Origin: an uncultured Eggerthellaceae bacterium
Lineage (GTDB): Bacteria > Actinomycetota > Coriobacteriia > Coriobacteriales > Eggerthellaceae
DNA: 6,976 bases
Direction of reading: 5' to 3'
Assembly (NCBI GenBank): GCA_946626265.1
Contig: CAMOUE010000118.1
Location: 1-6,976, forward strand
A program made the translations under genes and the position numbers. Position 1 is the stretch's first letter. Every line of letters begins with the position of its first letter. The notes under the pieces are model-generated. The model did not search any database. It saw nothing but the letters and a program-made list of their open reading frames with translations, and had not been told where the DNA came from. Below are positions 1 to 4,877 of this stretch, piece after piece.

Positions 1-17
1 CATGCGGTTCTCCTCCT
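1..17 (-). promoter_or_regulatory. Ribosome site and start codon of a gene lying mostly outside the window
   Basis: On the minus strand AGGAGGAG (17-10) lies six bases before an ATG at 3-1. This is a near-ideal Shine-Dalgarno arrangement, so a leftward gene almost certainly starts at the window edge. Its product cannot be seen. The site lies inside the end of the small upstream ORF, which suggests coupled translation. Confidence 0.75.
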
Positions 18-182
18 GGTCCCGTTTTGGTCCAGGATTCCCACCGCAGTCCCAATCAGAAAGATACGCTTGACAAAACACATCTGGTCGGCGCGGTCGA
101 GCACCCGCCCGTCATGCGAGGACCAGGGCCTGAACTCGGGATTCACTTTGTCACGCTTTCCAGTATTCAAAATAGGTGACAT
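1..182 (-). CDS. Partial small ORF of unknown function, first gene of a leftward operon
   Basis: Reading leftwards from an ATG at 182-180, the frame stays open for 60 codons to the window edge. It is preceded by a strong ribosome site, GGGAGGG, five bases before the ATG. The visible peptide begins MSPILNTGKRDKV and contains a mildly hydrophobic stretch near residues 34-47 (CFVKRIFLIGTAVG), followed by an Arg-rich run. I recognise no family. The last visible bases read GCA-TG; if the next base outside the window is A, the ORF ends there with a TGA that overlaps the ATG of the next gene, the usual layout of translationally coupled genes. It is divergent from the replication operon and shares its control region. 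The open frame could be chance in GC-rich DNA, but the ribosome site and coupling argue for a real gene. Confidence 0.55.
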   Translation of the reverse strand, partial: MSPILNTGKRDKVNPEFRPWSSHDGRVLDRADQMCFVKRIFLIGTAVGILDQNGTRRRTA

Positions 183-270
183 ACGAGCCCTCCCTCGTTG
201 GTAACGTTGTAGTTGCAATTCGAATTGTACTTGCAATCGCAAAACTCGTGCCCCTGCATTAGGAGGACCA
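183..270. promoter_or_regulatory. Divergent control region with overlapping palindromes (putative operators)
   Basis: This 88-base gap separates the leftward small ORF from the rightward replication operon, so it must hold promoters for both. It contains a perfect 12-base palindrome CAATTCGAATTG (216-227) and a gapped palindrome TTGC-aatc-GCAA (231-242). The heptamer TTGCAAT occurs twice in direct orientation, at 213-219 and 231-237, 18 bases apart. No convincing -35/-10 pair stands out in either direction, so I do not assign exact promoters. The spacing suggests binding of a dimeric helix-turn-helix protein; the small protein encoded at 271-471 is the obvious candidate (inference). Confidence 0.5.
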
Positions 271-471
271 ATGGACAAGAAACTGAAGAAAATAGCCATC
301 GCCCGTTACGGCTCAATCAACCTCTTCGCCGCAGCCTGCGGCATGCACCCGTCCACCTTATCGCTCATCGCGAACGGCCGCCTCGTTCCCGGGGAGGCAC
401 AGGCGAAGAAGATCGTCGAGGCCCTCGGCTGGCAGGGCGGCATAGCCGACCTCCTGGCCGACGAGGACTAG
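271..471 (+). CDS. Small helix-turn-helix DNA-binding protein (66 aa)
   Basis: A 66-residue protein that is almost entirely one Cro/XRE-like helix-turn-helix. Residues about 17-24 (NLFAAACG) form the first helix of the motif, and residues 27-36 (PSTLSLIANG) look like the turn and recognition helix. The helix around residues 41-52 and the Leu-rich end complete the fold. No effector or dimerisation domain follows. The ATG is preceded by AGGAGG (261-266), four bases upstream. It is the first gene of the rightward operon, and the next gene starts two bases after its stop. Small proteins of this kind next to a replication initiator are often autoregulators or copy-number controls. Here that role is inferred from the palindromes just upstream. 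An accessory role in replication or partition cannot be excluded. Confidence 0.75.
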   Translation: MDKKLKKIAIARYGSINLFAAACGMHPSTLSLIANGRLVPGEAQAKKIVEALGWQGGIADLLADED

Positions 472-476
472 CCTTG
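463..476 (+). promoter_or_regulatory. Ribosome site selecting a TTG start for the initiator gene
   Basis: GAGGA at 463-467, inside the last codons of the preceding gene, lies six bases before TTG 474-476. The first in-frame ATG (540-542) has no ribosome site. The TTG lies two bases past the upstream stop codon (469-471), which suits translational coupling. The frame is open further upstream to 213, but that part runs through the helix-turn-helix gene in another frame and reads as Arg/Pro-rich shadow sequence. Confidence 0.6.
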
Positions 477-1388
477 CCTGGTCCGGCCAAGGCGCAACGC
501 CAGCTGCTCCTGCCGAACGACGCAGTCACCAAGTCGCTAATGTTACGTGGACGCTCGCATATCGGAACCGAGGCCTACGACGGAAGACGTCGCGAGGTGG
601 TCGTCTCCGGACGCGGCGCCGTGCGCGCCCCGTTCAAGCTGCGTCCGGTTCACGCTGGCGGCTTCGACGCGATCGGCGGCGAGCTGAACCACTTCGACCT
701 GCTGGTCTGCGCGGCGCTCGCCGCGAGGGCGCAGGCGGGGGTGCTGGGCTTCACGTCCCACGACGTGCTCCGCGCGCTCGGCTACGCTAATCCCCATGCC
801 GCCGGCATGTCCGCGACGGCCGAGGCGGTCGTCGCGTCCGTCAAGAAGATGGCGTCGCTCGAGATCGAGATGGGGGCGGCGCGCGGGTCGGATGGGGAGC
901 CGCGGCTCAGCGCGATACCGCGCAGCAGGCTGTTCTGTTGCAGCGCTTCGACGTTAGGCGCGAGCGGCGGTCTCACCTTGGCCCCGCCGGACGCCAAGCA
1001 GCCGCTGTCCGCGATCCCGCTGGCGCTGCGGGCATGCGAGTGCAAACAGGTGATCCCGATCGAGCCGGGGCAGATGCCCGACTTCTCCGGCCGACGCGTG
1101 TCGGCCGCTCAACGGCAGATGGCGCTCTACCTCGTGGCCCGCGCGCTCGAGAAGAAGACGAGCAAGAGCGTGCTCGTATCGACCATGCTGCGCGACCTGG
1201 GCGTGTCTTTCGGACGGGGGGACGCGGGCAGGCAGGCGCGCTCTCGCGCGCTCCGCCAGCTTATTAAGACGCTCGACGCCATGGCGGCGCAGGGTGCCGT
1301 CATCGACGGGTACGAGATCGAGAGCGTGCGCGGTCGGACCAGGGCCATCGTGCTCCACCCTGTCAGATCGCAAACTACCGATAACTAA
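474..1388 (+). CDS. Putative replication initiator with two winged-helix regions (304 aa, TTG start)
   Basis: Counting from TTG 474 the product has 304 residues. It appears to contain two similar helical units. One spans residues about 72-130 (starting NHFDLLVCAALAARAQ, then a helix-turn-helix-like stretch FTSHDVLRALGY followed by a long helix). The other spans about 210-295 (SAAQRQMALYLVARALEKK, then STMLRDLGV and a basic helix, ending in a strand-rich GRTRAIVLHP). Tandem winged helices with this spacing are typical of plasmid and phage replication initiators of the Rep_3/RepA type, and the position just upstream of a primase and a helicase supports that role. I see no catalytic motif, so rolling-circle nicking is unlikely. 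The initiator call is inference from architecture and context; a transcription factor is the main alternative. The stop is 16 bases before the primase start. Confidence 0.5.
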   Translation: MPGPAKAQRQLLLPNDAVTKSLMLRGRSHIGTEAYDGRRREVVVSGRGAVRAPFKLRPVHAGGFDAIGGELNHFDLLVCAALAARAQAGVLGFTSHDVLRALGYANPHAAGMSATAEAVVASVKKMASLEIEMGAARGSDGEPRLSAIPRSRLFCCSASTLGASGGLTLAPPDAKQPLSAIPLALRACECKQVIPIEPGQMPDFSGRRVSAAQRQMALYLVARALEKKTSKSVLVSTMLRDLGVSFGRGDAGRQARSRALRQLIKTLDAMAAQGAVIDGYEIESVRGRTRAIVLHPVRSQTTDN

Positions 1389-1404
1389 GCGAAAGGACCT
1401 TTTT

Positions 1405-2301
1405 ATGAAAAGCAAGTACGAAGAATTGAAATCGCTAATCGACCTCGAGGATTTCGCTGAATCGGAGCTCGACAAGACCCGTACGGGTTACGTCTGCCCC
1501 CACTGCGGGTCGGGAAGCAAAACCGAGGGCACCGGCGCGCTCGGCGTCATGCCCGACGGCAGGCGCTACTACTGCTTCGCTTGCAAAACGTCAGGCGACG
1601 TGTTCGACCTTGCGGGTGCGGTGTCGGGGCTCGAGACCCCAGAAGAGCGTTACGAATACGTATCTAACTGGGCCGACGCCCATCCCGACGCCCGCGTCAA
1701 CCGCGCGACTGTTGCGGTATGTCCCGACGAGGCGGCCTACAGGCCCCACCGCGAAGAAGAGGCCGATCTCGTTAGGCGCAGCAGGCAGCATATTGGCGAG
1801 CCCGTCGCGCTCGCATACCTGGAATCGCGCGGCATCGTCCCCGAAGTCGCCCAGCGGTGGCGCCTTGGCTACGACCGCGATCGCAGGCGCATCGTGATCC
1901 CGTTTCCCGGCTCCGACTACTACCACATCGACCGCTCAGTAGACCCGGCAGAAGCCCGTAAGTACCTAAAGCCGCCATCCGACCAGGTCGGGGGTCAACC
2001 TATCTGGGGTCCTTGCGCCTTTTCCAGCGATTATTTTTTCGTCGTCGAGGGGCCGTTCGACGCCATGGCGGTCTCCGAGTGCGGCCATCCCGCAGTGGCT
2101 CTTTGCGGCGTCGCTTTCGGAACTCTCGTTGCCGAGCTCAACCGCATCTCCTACGACGGCACCGTCATCGTCTGCCTCGACGCCGACGAGACGGGCAGGA
2201 GCAACGCGCGCGACCTCGCGTCCCAGCTGCGCAAGATCGGCATCCGCGCGCATGTCGCGGACATTTCGTCAAACGAGGAAGGAGCAGGCTATGCAGGCTA
2301 A
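1405..2301 (+). CDS. Short DNA primase, zinc finger plus TOPRIM (298 aa)
   Basis: A DnaG-type primase that makes RNA primers on single-stranded DNA. A zinc ribbon lies at residues 31-60, with Cys31, Cys34, Cys57 and Cys60 (CPHC ... CFAC). The RNA-polymerase-like N-terminal part follows, with AYLESRGI (137-144), RWRLGYD (151-157), RRIVIPF (161-167) and RKYLKPP (185-191). The TOPRIM fold carries the conserved glutamate in EGPFDAMA (Glu215) and the metal-binding pair in CLDADETG (Asp259, Asp261). At 298 residues it is about half the length of chromosomal DnaG and ends soon after TOPRIM, so it lacks the C-terminal helicase-binding domain. Short primases like this are common in phages and integrative elements. 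The ATG at 1405 has AAGGA seven bases upstream; the in-frame upstream extension to 1294 lies within the previous gene and is rejected. It overlaps the helicase gene by 11 bases. Confidence 0.9.
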   Translation: MKSKYEELKSLIDLEDFAESELDKTRTGYVCPHCGSGSKTEGTGALGVMPDGRRYYCFACKTSGDVFDLAGAVSGLETPEERYEYVSNWADAHPDARVNRATVAVCPDEAAYRPHREEEADLVRRSRQHIGEPVALAYLESRGIVPEVAQRWRLGYDRDRRRIVIPFPGSDYYHIDRSVDPAEARKYLKPPSDQVGGQPIWGPCAFSSDYFFVVEGPFDAMAVSECGHPAVALCGVAFGTLVAELNRISYDGTVIVCLDADETGRSNARDLASQLRKIGIRAHVADISSNEEGAGYAG

Positions 2302-3541
2302 AGACTTCTCTGAACTGTACAACGCCGACAAGGACGCGCTCGATTCGCTGCTGGCCGACATCGTGTCCGCAGCGAGAACGGCTGCGGTTGCCGAAGCTCT
2401 CGCTGTTCACGACGAGGCGCTCGCCGCCAAGGGCCTAACCGACTCGAGCAAGGCGGCATCGGACATCCTGGGGCTCAACGGGCTGAGCGACCCCGTCCCG
2501 ACCGGATTCGCGACGCTGGACGAGCAGCTCGACGGAGGTCTCATGCCAGGCGTCACCGTGCTCGGTGCCGCATCGTCGGTGGGAAAGACCATGCTTCTTT
2601 TATGCATCGCGATCAACGCCATCGAAAGCGGTTACCACTGCCTTTTCTACTCGCTCGAGATGGGGGCCAAGGAGCTCGTAGCCCGCATGCTCTCCCGCCT
2701 CATCTACCGCGATAGCGGCTTGGTCGTCTCGTCTAACCGCCTCATGATCCCGCGCAAGCGCAGGTCTTTTTCCTTCAACGAGTTCGAGGCGATGCACGAC
2801 GCCTGCGGTCGCTTTACCGACACCATAGCATCGAGCCTGCTCATCATGCAGCCGGAAGGGCAGCCTACGGCGGCCGACGTCTCCGCTTCGATTGCGCACG
2901 CCAAGGAAAGGGCGGAGCTCTCGGGCGGCAAAGGGCTGATAGCGTTCGTGGACTACCTGCAGCTCTGTGGCGCCGAGAAGGAGTTCGCCTTCGAGCGCCA
3001 GGTGATCGACGCGAACATCCTCGGACTGCGCCAGGCCGCACGCGCCCACGGCATCCCCATCGTAGCTATTTCATCGCTAAACCGAGCGTCCTACTTCGGG
3101 GAGGTCGCCATGGACTCCTTCAAGGAGAGCGGCTCCATCGAGTACGGCGCCGATCGACTCATCGGCCTGCAGCCGCTCTCGTTCGAGGACGAGATCTCTA
3201 ACCTGAAGGCCGCACGCAAGATGAGCGACGAGAAGGCGGCCCGCCATGCCATGGACGACTCGAAGCGCAGCCCCGTCCGCTCGGTCGAGCTGAAGCTGCT
3301 GAAGAACAGGAATGGGGCCCTGCCCGCAAGCCCCGTAGAGTTCGACTTCATTGGTCCCGCGTGCACATTCGTTGACACGGCTGCCGACCCCGTCGGCCAT
3401 CGCGCCGCGCTGGCCATCCTCGACAGCTACGAAGCCGAATATGCCCAGGATGACGACGGTCAAGCCTACGTTTCTGGAGAGGACGCAAGCTCGCCGAATC
3501 CGCCTCACAAGGACGACCTCTGGCCGCCGGAGCCCGAATAG
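2291..3541 (+). CDS. DnaB-like replicative helicase without the N-terminal domain (416 aa)
   Basis: A RecA-fold hexameric helicase that would unwind DNA 5'-3' ahead of the element's fork. Visible motifs: Walker A AASSVGKT (93-100), motif H1a FYSLEMG (119-125), Walker B VDYLQL (220-225), motif H3 SSLNR (261-265), motif H4 FKESGSIEYGADRL (277-290), and the arginine-finger segment KNRNG (338-342). Only about 65 residues precede the core, against roughly 150 or more in bacterial DnaB, so the usual primase- and loader-contacting N-terminal domain is missing or much reduced. The C-terminal tail from about residue 385 is acidic and Pro-rich and ends DDLWPPEPE. The start at 2291 has AAGGAG six bases upstream and overlaps the primase stop by 11 bases, so the two are probably translated together. 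It is the last gene of the rightward operon. Confidence 0.9.
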   Translation: MQAKDFSELYNADKDALDSLLADIVSAARTAAVAEALAVHDEALAAKGLTDSSKAASDILGLNGLSDPVPTGFATLDEQLDGGLMPGVTVLGAASSVGKTMLLLCIAINAIESGYHCLFYSLEMGAKELVARMLSRLIYRDSGLVVSSNRLMIPRKRRSFSFNEFEAMHDACGRFTDTIASSLLIMQPEGQPTAADVSASIAHAKERAELSGGKGLIAFVDYLQLCGAEKEFAFERQVIDANILGLRQAARAHGIPIVAISSLNRASYFGEVAMDSFKESGSIEYGADRLIGLQPLSFEDEISNLKAARKMSDEKAARHAMDDSKRSPVRSVELKLLKNRNGALPASPVEFDFIGPACTFVDTAADPVGHRAALAILDSYEAEYAQDDDGQAYVSGEDASSPNPPHKDDLWPPEPE

Positions 3542-3551
3542 TTCGACTGCG

Positions 3552-3582
3552 CGCCGCCCGGCGCCTTAGAGTCTGGGCGGCG
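3552..3582 (+). terminator. GC-rich hairpin after the helicase gene
   Basis: CGCCGCCC (3552-3559) pairs perfectly with GGGCGGCG (3575-3582) around a 15-base loop, starting ten bases after the helicase stop. No run of T follows, so it may be a weak or factor-assisted terminator, or a 3'-end stabilising structure. Its position between convergent genes supports a termination role. Confidence 0.4.
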
Positions 3583-3601
3583 AAATCGTAGCCCATCGCT
3601 C

Positions 3602-3629
3602 AAAGGCGACGACAAACTTCGTCGCGCCT
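3602..3629 (-). terminator. Probable terminator of the minus-strand unknown gene
   Basis: Just after the stop of the minus-strand gene, CGACGA (3607-3612) pairs with TCGTCG (3619-3624) across a six-base loop. GG/CC pairs extend the stem past a two-base bulge. Read on the minus strand the stem is followed by TTT (3604-3602). The T-run is short, so this is a moderate candidate. Together with the neighbouring hairpin it insulates the two convergent units. Confidence 0.4.
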
Positions 3630-3635
3630 CCCTGC

Positions 3636-4274
3636 TTAATCGGCCACGTACTCGTAAGCTCCCGACTCAACGAGCGCGACCACCTTGCGGGCAAACTGAA
3701 CGGATATGAGGTCCTTGGTATCGCATCCCCGCGTGTCTAGCGCGTCTATCCGCACCACCTCGAGACCCTTCGTGGTGAAATCCTTCACGGCTCTCTCGGA
3801 GATGGGGTTGTGGAACGTCCGTCCCCCCACCTCGTACAGCAGGTAGTACCTGAATTCCGTTGGCACCTTGAGGTAACCCTTGCTCTCTTCCCGGCCGAGT
3901 TCCCAGTTGTAGTACCTGAGCACATCGCGGAAATCGTCCACGTGCTCCTCGTATCCCAAATCGGTATCGAGGTATTCCTTGGTTTCGTATCCCGCTACCT
4001 CCTCATGGATGCACGCCGGCTCCACCACGCTCAGCAGGATCTCTTTCATACGGTAGTACTCGTCCCGCTTCGCGCAGGTAGCCGCCTCTGCATCGTGAAT
4101 ATCGAAATAAGATCCGGGCGCCCCGTATCGGAACTCATAGCTCTCCCGCATTTCCCGGGCCTTGTCGCGGTGGTTCTTCGCGCGCTTGTTTGCAGAGTAA
4201 AGGCAATCCGAGAGCATCTGCTCGGTGATGACGCCCTTTTTCAGATTCTCGGAGTACTCCTTCGGTGTGCGCAT
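3636..4274 (-). CDS. Uncharacterised protein (about 213 aa), stand-alone gene
   Basis: From ATG 4274 the product starts MRTPKEYSENLKKG. It has an N-terminal helical, strongly charged half (about residues 1-90) with a Lys/Arg/Glu-rich stretch (NKRAKNHRDKAREMRESYEF) that could form a coiled coil. The C-terminal half is rich in Tyr, Glu and Asp, with short strands such as YYLLYEVGGRTFHNPIS followed by a helix. I see no enzyme motif, signal peptide or membrane segment. The N-terminal sequence seems similar in style to conserved hypothetical proteins of Gram-positive mobile elements; that impression comes from memory and is unverified. The ATG has AAAGGGGG five bases upstream. A GTG at 4280 lies too close to that site to be the likely start. 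Terminator-like structures on both sides suggest its own transcription unit, as for accessory cargo or a regulator. Confidence 0.75.
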   Translation of the reverse strand: MRTPKEYSENLKKGVITEQMLSDCLYSANKRAKNHRDKAREMRESYEFRYGAPGSYFDIHDAEAATCAKRDEYYRMKEILLSVVEPACIHEEVAGYETKEYLDTDLGYEEHVDDFRDVLRYYNWELGREESKGYLKVPTEFRYYLLYEVGGRTFHNPISERAVKDFTTKGLEVVRIDALDTRGCDTKDLISVQFARKVVALVESGAYEYVAD

Positions 4275-4380
4275 GCGCACCCCCTTTCCAGCGTCTTAAC
4301 AGCGCTTAATTGTTGAATTCGTTAATCCCTTGCGTTCTCGGCTGTCCGGCGCTCTTGCCGTCCGCGTGCTTCGCGCCACT
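4275..4380 (-). promoter_or_regulatory. Leader of the unknown gene with an AT-rich, promoter-like patch
   Basis: Between the terminator at 4385-4407 and the gene start, most of the sequence is GC-rich. The exception is a patch at 4296-4326 with three TTAA tetramers and a GAATTC. Because the upstream excisionase transcript should end at the terminator, a promoter for the unknown gene is expected here. No box pair matches well enough to place it exactly. Confidence 0.3.
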
Positions 4381-4384
4381 CCGC

Positions 4385-4407
4385 AAAACCGCCGCACGAG
4401 GCGGCGG
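4385..4407 (-). terminator. Intrinsic terminator downstream of the excisionase-like gene
   Basis: CCGCCGC (4389-4395) and GCGGCGG (4401-4407) form a perfect seven-pair GC stem with a five-base loop. On the minus strand the stem is followed directly by TTTT (4388-4385). This is a good rho-independent terminator about 100 bases after the excisionase-like stop codon. It separates that transcript from the unknown gene. Confidence 0.7.
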
Positions 4408-4409
4408 CG

Positions 4410-4469
4410 CGGGGTTCGCTTAGGATGCGCTTGATTCGACCTGGGGCCAGCGCATTCAACGCAACCCCG
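4410..4469. repeat. Compound inverted repeat (stem within a stem)
   Basis: An outer seven-base inverted repeat, CGGGGTT (4410-4416) with AACCCCG (4463-4469), encloses an inner perfect seven-base repeat, ATGCGCT (4425-4431) with AGCGCAT (4449-4455). The inner loop is 17 bases. Seven to eight unpaired bases lie between the stems on each side. It lies in the 3' untranslated part of the excisionase-like transcript, just before its terminator. It could be RNA structure or a DNA site such as a protein-binding or origin element; the sequence alone does not say which. Confidence 0.45.
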
Positions 4470-4510
4470 GTCGTGATGGGCGCCACAAACCCAGCTTGTC
4501 TTTGCCGACG

Positions 4511-4768
4511 CTACGCCTTCTCGCTTGGCTGCGAGCGCACGAACTCCTCCAGATCGGCGTCGAGAACGCGCGCGTAACCGCTCCCGAAGTAGTAGTGCGG
4601 CTCGAGCAGGCCCTCCGCTATCGCACGCTTGACCACCGACACGTCGGCGTTGATACGGCGTGCGGCATCCGGAATGGTGTAGGCGATCGGGTCCGGGTGA
4701 TGGCGGCGCCTGGCGCGCTTGCCCGGTTCGGCCACGCCCGGCGGGGCGCTCGTTGCTGTATTAGCCAT
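4511..4768 (-). CDS. Excisionase-like winged-helix DNA-binding protein (85 aa)
   Basis: A small protein with one winged-helix domain of the excisionase/MerR-like (HTH_17) kind. After a basic N-terminal tail (GKRARRRHH) comes the motif YTIPDAARRINADVSVVKRA at residues about 30-49. A wing follows (EPHYYFGSGYARVLD, about 56-70), and the domain closes with DADLEEFVRS. This order of helix, wing and final DLEEF helix is typical of recombination directionality factors, which bend attachment-site DNA so the integrase excises rather than integrates. Its position divergent from the regulator-integrase pair fits. Small HTH_17 proteins can also be plain transcription factors. The ribosome site is weak (AAAGAAG), suggesting low translation. 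The gene is probably transcribed from the extended -10 promoter at 4805-4813 and ends at the terminator at 4385-4407. Confidence 0.7.
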   Translation of the reverse strand: MANTATSAPPGVAEPGKRARRRHHPDPIAYTIPDAARRINADVSVVKRAIAEGLLEPHYYFGSGYARVLDADLEEFVRSQPSEKA

Positions 4769-4804
4769 GTTTTACTTCTTTCTATCCTCTTTTGTTTCGT
4801 CTTC

Positions 4805-4813
4805 ATTATATCA
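4805..4813 (-). promoter_or_regulatory. Extended -10 promoter for the excisionase-like gene
   Basis: On the minus strand the sequence reads TGATATAAT, that is TG, one base, then a perfect TATAAT. No good -35 lies 17 bases upstream, which fits an extended -10 promoter. The leader would be about 30 bases. Confidence 0.6.
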
Positions 4814-4817
4814 CTGT

Positions 4818-4846
4818 TTGATATCTTATGTGATTATTCGTATAAT
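4818..4846 (+). promoter_or_regulatory. Strong sigma-70-type promoter for the regulator-integrase operon
   Basis: TTGATA, a 17-base spacer and a perfect TATAAT. Transcription would start near 4853, giving a leader of about 25 bases that carries AAGGAGGAG (4866-4874) before the ATG at 4878. Confidence 0.75.
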
Positions 4847-4877
4847 GTATTCGGATGGACGAAAGAAGGAGGAGATC

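Larger units (their letters stand above)
4769..4877. promoter_or_regulatory. Divergent, mirror-image promoter switch between excisionase and regulator-integrase
   Basis: This gap is AT-rich compared with everything around it. Rightwards, TTGATA (4818-4823) and TATAAT (4841-4846) are 17 bases apart, a near-consensus promoter. Leftwards, a perfect TATAAT (complement of 4805-4810) is preceded by TG one base upstream, an extended -10. The two -10 boxes are mirror images: CATTATA (4804-4810) is the reverse complement of TATAATG (4841-4847). Between them ATCAC (4810-4814) and GTGAT (4830-4834) form an inverted repeat centred near 4822, overlapping the rightward -35. A protein bound there would affect both promoters. 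Confidence 0.75.

Noticed and set aside
50..57. TCCCAATC shared by 50-57 and 6955-6962 as attachment-site direct repeats
   Set aside because: Eight bases is expected by chance at this length, and the left copy lies inside a likely coding frame, not at an element edge.
70..98. TTGACA at 70-75 as a rightward -35 box
   Set aside because: No -10-like hexamer lies 16-18 bases downstream; the region is GC-rich and lies inside the leftward small ORF.
213..473. N-terminal extension of the initiator frame, opening at 213
   Set aside because: It overlaps the whole helix-turn-helix gene in another frame, has no ribosome site and reads as Arg/Pro-rich shadow sequence.
954..1475. Long minus-strand frame (173 codons) opposite the initiator and primase start
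   Set aside because: His/Arg/Leu-rich composition typical of the antisense of GC-rich coding DNA, no ribosome site, and it crosses the real gene boundary.
2600..3508. Minus-strand frames opposite the helicase
   Set aside because: The helicase motifs on the plus strand are unmistakable; the antisense frames show no motif and only mirror GC-rich codon structure.
3810..4316. Plus-strand frame of 168 codons opposite the unknown minus-strand gene
   Set aside because: No ribosome site, and it runs through the minus-strand start region. The minus frame has balanced composition, a good start and a flanking terminator.
4410..4469. tRNA-like gene on the minus strand (seven-pair closing stem and a GTCGAATC element)
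   Set aside because: Only 60 bases long, with no D arm, anticodon arm or proper T arm.
4719..4877. Upstream extension of the XRE regulator
   Set aside because: It would run through a near-consensus promoter and the divergent excisionase start; AAGGAGGAG before ATG 4878 sets the start.
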